This document shows positions 58,770-64,000 of a stretch of 64,000 nt of DNA, one piece after another (the stretch's first letter is position 1; the number at the start of each line of letters is the position of its first letter). Where the stretch lies: NCBI RefSeq assembly GCF_032854445.1, contig NC_088295.1, forward strand, positions 44,565,385-44,629,384, read 5' to 3'. Source of the stretch: Liolophura sinensis (Eukaryota > Mollusca > Polyplacophora > Chitonida > Chitonidae). The position numbers and the translations under genes are program-made. The notes beneath the pieces are model-generated. The model was not told the origin of the DNA, searched no databases, and saw only the letters and a list, made by a program, of their open reading frames with translations.

Positions 58770-59234
58770 GGTCTATGTCAAATTCGGTTCAATATATAGT
58801 TTGTCAACAAAAAAGGGGTGTCGATAGGTGTTTACATCGTTTGGTGGGGCAGAAATTCCCTATGCCTCACAGATTGATTGTTAAGACACCCAGCAAGGCA
58901 CTGGGGTAAATTTTATAAAGGGTAACTTTTGGACTCAATCGTATACAGATCAAGGGCAGTCGCATCGTACAAAAAACATAAGAAAATTATCTTATTTAAA
59001 GCGTAAAAATTCTCACTCTAATTATGAGAAAAGTTGAAACATTTTGTAGAACCGATCCATGATTTTAAGCTTATCGTAGACAGGCATTTCTGGATTTTTA
59101 CAGGATTTCTGTGCCGGAGCGCTCAAAAGTACTCCTGGAGACCACTTGTCCATCACCATCGATGAACTGATGTGTTTGAATCTCAGTCATGCTTATGGCT
59201 TTAATGTCATTTTACATCCAAAGTCCTATACCAT
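58770..59234. other. 3' flank of copy C
   Basis: Non-coding; its first ~450 bp are a diverged version of the copy-B 3' flank (for example GTTTACATCGTTTGGTGGG and CTCAGTCATGCTTATGGCTT). No gene recognised. Confidence 0.5.
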
Positions 59235-59665
59235 GAGCAGTGGTTTCCCCATGCTTGGTATCCCGTTTACCCTAGGCTCCGTATCGCGTTTTCCCCATGC
59301 TTGGTATCCCGTTTTCCCCAGGCTCGGTTTGCTCAGTGTTGGTATTCAGGTCTCCTCAGACTTGGTATTCCGGTTTCCCCAGAAATAGTATACCGGTTTC
59401 TTCAGTTTCGCTATCCAGGTTTCAACACACTCGATATTCCGGTTTCCTCAGATTCGGTATCCAGGTTTCCACACACTCGATATTCCGGTTTCCTCGGACA
59501 TGGTATTCCAAATTCCTCAGATAAGGTATTCCGGTTCTCCTAGACATGGTATAACGGTTTCCTCAGATTCGGTATCCAGGTTTCAACACACTCGATATTC
59601 CGGCTTCCTCGGACATGGTATTCCTGCTTCCTCAGATTAAGTAATCCGGTTTCCCATGCAAAAGA
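59235..59665 (+). repeat. ~23-bp minisatellite downstream of copy C
   Basis: About eighteen units such as GGTATTCCGGTTTCCTCAGA, GATATTCCGGTTTCCTC and GGTATCCAGGTTTC(A/C)ACACAC. It shows a higher-order alternation (ATTCCGG units with ATCCAGG units) that the copy-B array does not show clearly. Confidence 0.85.
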
Positions 59666-60180
59666 TTAACTCAGTCAGTTTTGCCTAAGTTGTAGATGAG
59701 TAATCTCTTGTGCAGTTATATTCACATTCAAGTATATATAATATGGACCAATGTATAGTCAACAGCAGTTTTATGCAGTGTATTCATATTTTGTTCGGGA
59801 GAGTATTATATTTTATATTTAGACAGAGCGTTTCAATAAGTTGTAACGCATGTGGTTTAATTTTAACGATATGTGTCCCTAATAATTTTGTGTTTGCGAA
59901 ACATATACAGTATATTTTATTTGTTAGAATAGATTATATATTTGTTGATGGGGAATTAAAGAATTGCCTCCTGTGCATATAAGAGAACTACTCTGCTTCA
60001 AACGACGAATTATAATCCGTTATAAGCATCTGTTATTCCGTTAAGGCGGCAAAATGCATTCTATCCATTCATCCAGAATGGAATTAATGAAATGGAAATT
60101 TGCTTTTTTCGTTCTGTTTTTCTTTCTTTCATTTCAATCAGAGTAAGCTAATAAAGCAATTTGAAGTGCAACTAAGCCTA

Positions 60181-60246
60181 TATAGCTTGTATGTTCTATA
60201 GCTTGTATTTTCTATAGCTTGTATTTTCTATAGCTTGTATTTTCTA
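60181..60246. repeat. 16-bp tandem repeat, four copies
   Basis: Four consecutive units TATAGCTTGTATTTTC (the first with ATGTTC), ending in TACAGG. Non-coding and very uniform. Confidence 0.9.
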
Positions 60247-60269
60247 CAGGGAACTCGTATTTGATGTTG

Positions 60270-60380
60270 TGAGGTGATATTCTCCAGGAAAATTGTGTTT
60301 CAGCACCAAAAGTAGTATCTTGTGACAATTATTTGCCTCTAGCAATTCACTTTTGTGGTCGAAATTTTAGGTCATTTAGG
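60270..60380 (-). repeat. Dispersed ~150-bp repeat, copy 3
   Basis: Reverse complement of the family at 4876-5040 and 16115-16285: GACCTAAAATTTCGACCACA, GAGGCAAATAATTGTCACAA and TTTTGGTGCTGAAACA on the minus strand. It shows that the family is not confined to TFIP11 introns. Confidence 0.6.
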
Positions 60381-62665
60381 GTAAACATGTGTTGGACATA
60401 AGGTGATTTCTTTGCCACGGTAGAGGAAAGGGGAGATATTAGACACCTTTGGATATGTTAATGGTTCTTTACTCAGTGTAATGTATTGTCATGTTCGCCA
60501 AATAAACCAGAATGTTTGATCAACAGTGTGGATAACACGCTCATGTTTTAATCTATTCATTATTAACATTAGGTTCAGCAAACATGCCACCGAAAATTGT
60601 ACCACTGCGACCGGACATAACCTAGCGAAGGTATCAGAGTTAGGAATGTAAGCTGATGTCGCCATACCATTTGAGTCTAGACCCGTAACTAAACTATTGT
60701 CAAATTAAACAAAATGTCAAATCACTAGAAAATGTCAAGAAATGTAAACAATATTATTGGATTGATAAAATGTATTGAATTAGTAAAAACATTATCCAAA
60801 AAAGCAGAATGCCTGTTAGCCGAAAATGTAAATGTAAGGTAGCAATTTAATACAACTGATTGCGGAGGATTTGTTATAAATGGTAGTAGACATATCATTA
60901 TTCAAATCCGGCAATGGTACCTAACAAAGCACCAGCTTGATTTAAACCTGAACCGGGCAAGCGAGGGCTGGATTCGAGCCTTCCATCTCACTGGTCAGAT
61001 GCAAGTCGGCTGTATTTCTATATGGTAAATAACAGACGAAATTTGGTCCTAAAGAGCTTGAAGTCAACGTGATTAACGATGAATATTTTGTACTAGGAGT
61101 GAGTAGTCCCTAAAATAAGATCATTTGGAGGCGACAATTGTGGATCGGGTATATTGGAATAGCTTTCGTTGATTTGACTGCGGCCTTACATTAGTAAAGG
61201 TTTCCCTTGATGTGCGGTGGTCATGTTAGGTCTATACAAGATCGCCCTTATTTGAGTGATAGGGGGCCTATTCACGCGGCGTGGAGCACGGAACGAAACA
61301 AGCAGTCGGAAAGTATTGCATGCTATTGATTCTGTCTTGAGAGACCAAACAGAAAATAAAATGAACGAAACAACTTTCTGAATGTGTGAAGCCGATCTTG
61401 TTCAGCCTTGTATCAATTTTCATATCGGTATCATGATTTACGGGAAAAAATCCGAAAAGCTCCAAAATTCCAGTCATGACACACACACACACACCAACAT
61501 TTAACTTTCAGAGGATGAACGACGGATCACAACCAAATCAAAATAGAAATATATTTAAATTTCTATGAGATTTTATTTGACTATCAGTGCCTGTTGGTTT
61601 CGGGAATAAAAATACATAGTGTTCACCGTTGCATGACACCGTTCCCATGCACAATGATCTCCCATTTACTTATTGATTGCCGCCACAAGTTTTTTGAATA
61701 AGGGGATAGGCCTATGAAGACAACAATAAGGCAAAGCACGTATAATGTAAACACACACGGCCTGGCCGTATACAACAAAAGGGCTTGAGAGACAGAAATA
61801 ATTTGAATCTAAGAAAATCAACGTTCATTCAGTTAATTTCAAAGCTGGTATAAAATTCGCAGACAAAATTCTAATTCACTGAACAGTGCCGCTCAAGGAA
61901 TGTTGATCAGAAAATCACTTTCACTGGTGGATGAACCATTTGCTTTAAATCTCAGACAATCACCAAGTTGGAATTGCTTCCAAGGTATAATACATCGCAA
62001 TGAAGAGACGTATCCGTCTGGTGACCAATGTTGCGTACACAGAACTGCCCACTGTCTGTCCAGACAAGACTGCCCAGACGCCAGATAAGCAATTTCAAGC
62101 TTAAGAACACCGATGTTTAATTCATTCCAACTCTTGGCCAGTTTTGGTCAGCCGAATGATATACGCTACCCTAAATTACATGCTGGATGGTGGATTTTGA
62201 TAAACGTTGGTTTACTAGACAGGAAGTAATGCAGAGAACGACTTCCTGCGTTATTTAAAGGTACGCATAAATTTGTCTGAGCTGCCTTATACTGTGGTTG
62301 ACAAGGAAAAACAATTCGGTGAGTTCAGTTTTAGCTTAATGCTATACTATATCAGAGATTTATCCAGGGCATTCTTGAACCCAACAAAAAGGTTTGTTTC
62401 AGACTTTTGTGTGTATTCGCAAATACACACAAAAGTGACACTGTCAGCTTTGCAAATCATAAGGGTACCCAACCTATTCAGCTAGACCCATCCCTGTACA
62501 TACTAGTATACTGTATAGTGTATGAATGTACAGTATATGAATGAATGGATTTGGCTAAACGTAACTTCGGCAATACTGCAGCGATGTCGTGGTGATATAC
62601 GAGTAGACAATGAATCATTGTGGCTGTGTGCTTGTGATAGGCAAAACCAAAGAACCAAACGACCC
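60381..62665. other. Non-coding stretch, nothing recognised
   Basis: No gene, RNA or known repeat is seen apart from a short (CA)n at about 61479-61495. Open frames are all under 90 codons and show no family resemblance. Confidence 0.45.
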
Positions 62666-62802
62666 GGACCCAATTTCACAAAGCGGCGTACCATATTTTT
62701 TTATCGTACATTTATCGCACGATATTTTGTACGTCACCACCACCGTAATATTGCCCTTTACGTGCGATATTGTAGAGGTATATCTTTGTGAAAGTGGTCC
62801 CT
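62666..62802. mobile_element. Short TIR element (MITE candidate)
   Basis: A 137-bp element begins GGACCCAATTTCACAAAG and ends CTTTGTGAAAGTGGTCC, imperfect inverted termini. It also has an inner inverted pair (ATCGCACGATAT and CGTGCGATATTG). The termini resemble those at 35044-35160. Non-coding. Confidence 0.7.
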
Positions 62803-63234
62803 GGTATGGTAACGCAGGGGCCCCACGGCCCGTATTTATCAAAACGTCTGACGAAGTTCAAACACAGTTACAATTACAATGTTCCGGTTTAGAAAGTTTA
62901 AAATCTGTACATTGCTTCTTTACTGCAGAACAATGTACTAACCACAGTTTAATTTCTTTCTCGATCCGAGTATTGCTTTTTAAGGACTTGCAGTTTATGA
63001 CTTAAGCCTTGCTTAACAAATACGGGGCCAGTGCAAGAAACTGTGCATTTGAAGAAGCAGAATTTATTATATAGTATGATCGACAACTGCTGACACATTC
63101 GTAAGGTCACGTCTTTTTTCTGTTGTGTATTACACTATTTTCCGGTTATATATGGCAAGCGTGTGTTATATATCTCTAAACACACATTGAAGGGAGTCTG
63201 TGTTATACCCGAATTAGCGATGTATATTACAGGT
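62803..63234. other. Non-coding stretch, nothing recognised
   Basis: No gene or repeat recognised. The 131-codon open frame from 62610 crosses the MITE and is judged a chance frame. Confidence 0.4.
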
Positions 63235-63538
63235 GCATGTGTAATGTACGTGTAATGTACCTCCTTGTTGCAGGACGGATTTCCACCTTTCTTTTATCTA
63301 GTGCTGCTTCACTTAGACGACCAACCGAAGGCAAGTAAGCAGCCCCGCCCGAGCCTTTATACTGCTACGGGTCAACCAGTCGTTGCACTATCCTCTTCAT
63401 GCTGAACCAAGCGAGGAAGTTACAACTTCCTCTTTTAAAGTCTTAGGTGTGACTCGATAAATATAAATCATAACATGAACAAATCTTTTGGTGACAAACA
63501 ACGCTCTGCCAACTGTGCTATCCAGGCCGGATTAGTTT
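63235..63538 (-). mobile_element. SINE-C, full-length candidate
   Basis: Reverse-complement copy of the 24983-25310 family. On the minus strand the head is ATAGCACAGTTGGCAGAGCG, followed by CACACCTAAGACTT, ATAGTGCAACGACTGGTTGA, GGCGGGGCTGCTTACTTGCC and CTGCAACAAGGAGGTACATT. Similarity ends near 63235, short of the tail seen in the other copy. Confidence 0.75.
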
Positions 63539-64000
63539 TATAATTCAGCTACATATTACAAGTGGCATGACAAGTTGATGACAGACGACTATAACTAGGC
63601 TGCCAAGCAGTATTCACGTATGATTTCGGTGTAGTGGCCACGTGTTACGTATTAGCATATCTTTACAATAATCCATTCTAATTTATGTTATAACACTTAT
63701 TTAGTACAACATTACCAAGATCTTTACTCACGCCAAAGTATGTTTGCAAAAAACAAAATAATAATCACAGGGATTCGAACTCTTTCTGTAAGTGCTTCCG
63801 TCTTGTTCTCCACATTGACCTGGTTTATTCGTTGTACCATGAAGGATACCTTACCGACTTTGGCAGAAGTATGGATTTTAAACTTGGCAAAATATAACAA
63901 AAATGATCACATTTTAAAGGTAACGTTTTGCATATGAAGACAAACGTTAACTAAAACAAAACTTTGACAGCACTCACAAATACATACGCGAAAGTTCCAG
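63539..64000. other. Window end, nothing recognised
   Basis: AT-rich sequence with no recognised gene or repeat. Confidence 0.4.

Noticed and set aside
62610-63005. 131-codon open frame
   Set aside because: It runs across the MITE at 62666-62802, overlaps frames on the other strand and shows no family motif.

Overview
This is a gene-sparse, AT-rich, intron-rich animal nuclear locus. GT-AG introns, coding exons of about 40-1,090 bp, repeated tRNA-derived SINEs and the gene set all show a metazoan. The SINEs, whose 3' ends are TAAAACACCAATCAAATAAA, and the tandem sugar-transporter paralogues suggest a lophotrochozoan, most likely a mollusc; this is inference, because no species marker is present. 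Nothing prokaryotic was seen.

Layout. (1) 1.4-19.3 kb, plus strand: a complete 16-coding-exon TFIP11 gene (G-patch spliceosome-disassembly factor, 814 aa). It has a LINE remnant in intron 7 and a remarkable 32-bp minisatellite in intron 6 built from copies of the exon-7 3' splice site. (2) 21.5-30.9 kb, plus strand: a complete 11-exon CCDC174 gene (697 aa, with a long Pro-rich C-terminus), followed by a 90-bp minisatellite that re-copies the gene's last codons and stop. (3) 33.0-39.95 kb, minus strand: a complete five-exon DYNLT1 gene (dynein light chain Tctex-type 1, 113 aa), convergent with CCDC174. (4) 40.9-59.1 kb, plus strand: a tandem array of three MFSD4B/NaGLT1-like major-facilitator sugar transporters. 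Copy A is a pseudogene (lost first exon, lost splice acceptor, stops, frameshifts, a ~375-bp deletion). Copies B (647 aa) and C (639 aa) are intact and close to identical, each with an unusual acidic, Asn-rich N-terminal extension. (5) 59.2-64 kb: no gene recognised; minisatellites, a MITE and SINEs.

Repeats. At least three SINE families are present. Two of them share the same 3' tail and so probably the same LINE partner. There are palindromic or TIR-bearing MITEs, a dispersed ~150-bp repeat, and many minisatellites, several demonstrably grown from SINE segments or from gene sequence. Insertions present in one transporter copy but absent from the same site in its paralogues order the events of the array. 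TFIP11 and CCDC174 both act in nuclear RNA processing and both carry tandem arrays that multiply RNA-processing signals (3' splice sites, GTAAGT donors, poly(A) hexamers, a stop codon). This is the most unusual theme of the window.

All exon borders were read by eye from conserved protein sequence, GT/AG signals and phase continuity. Repeat borders are approximate.
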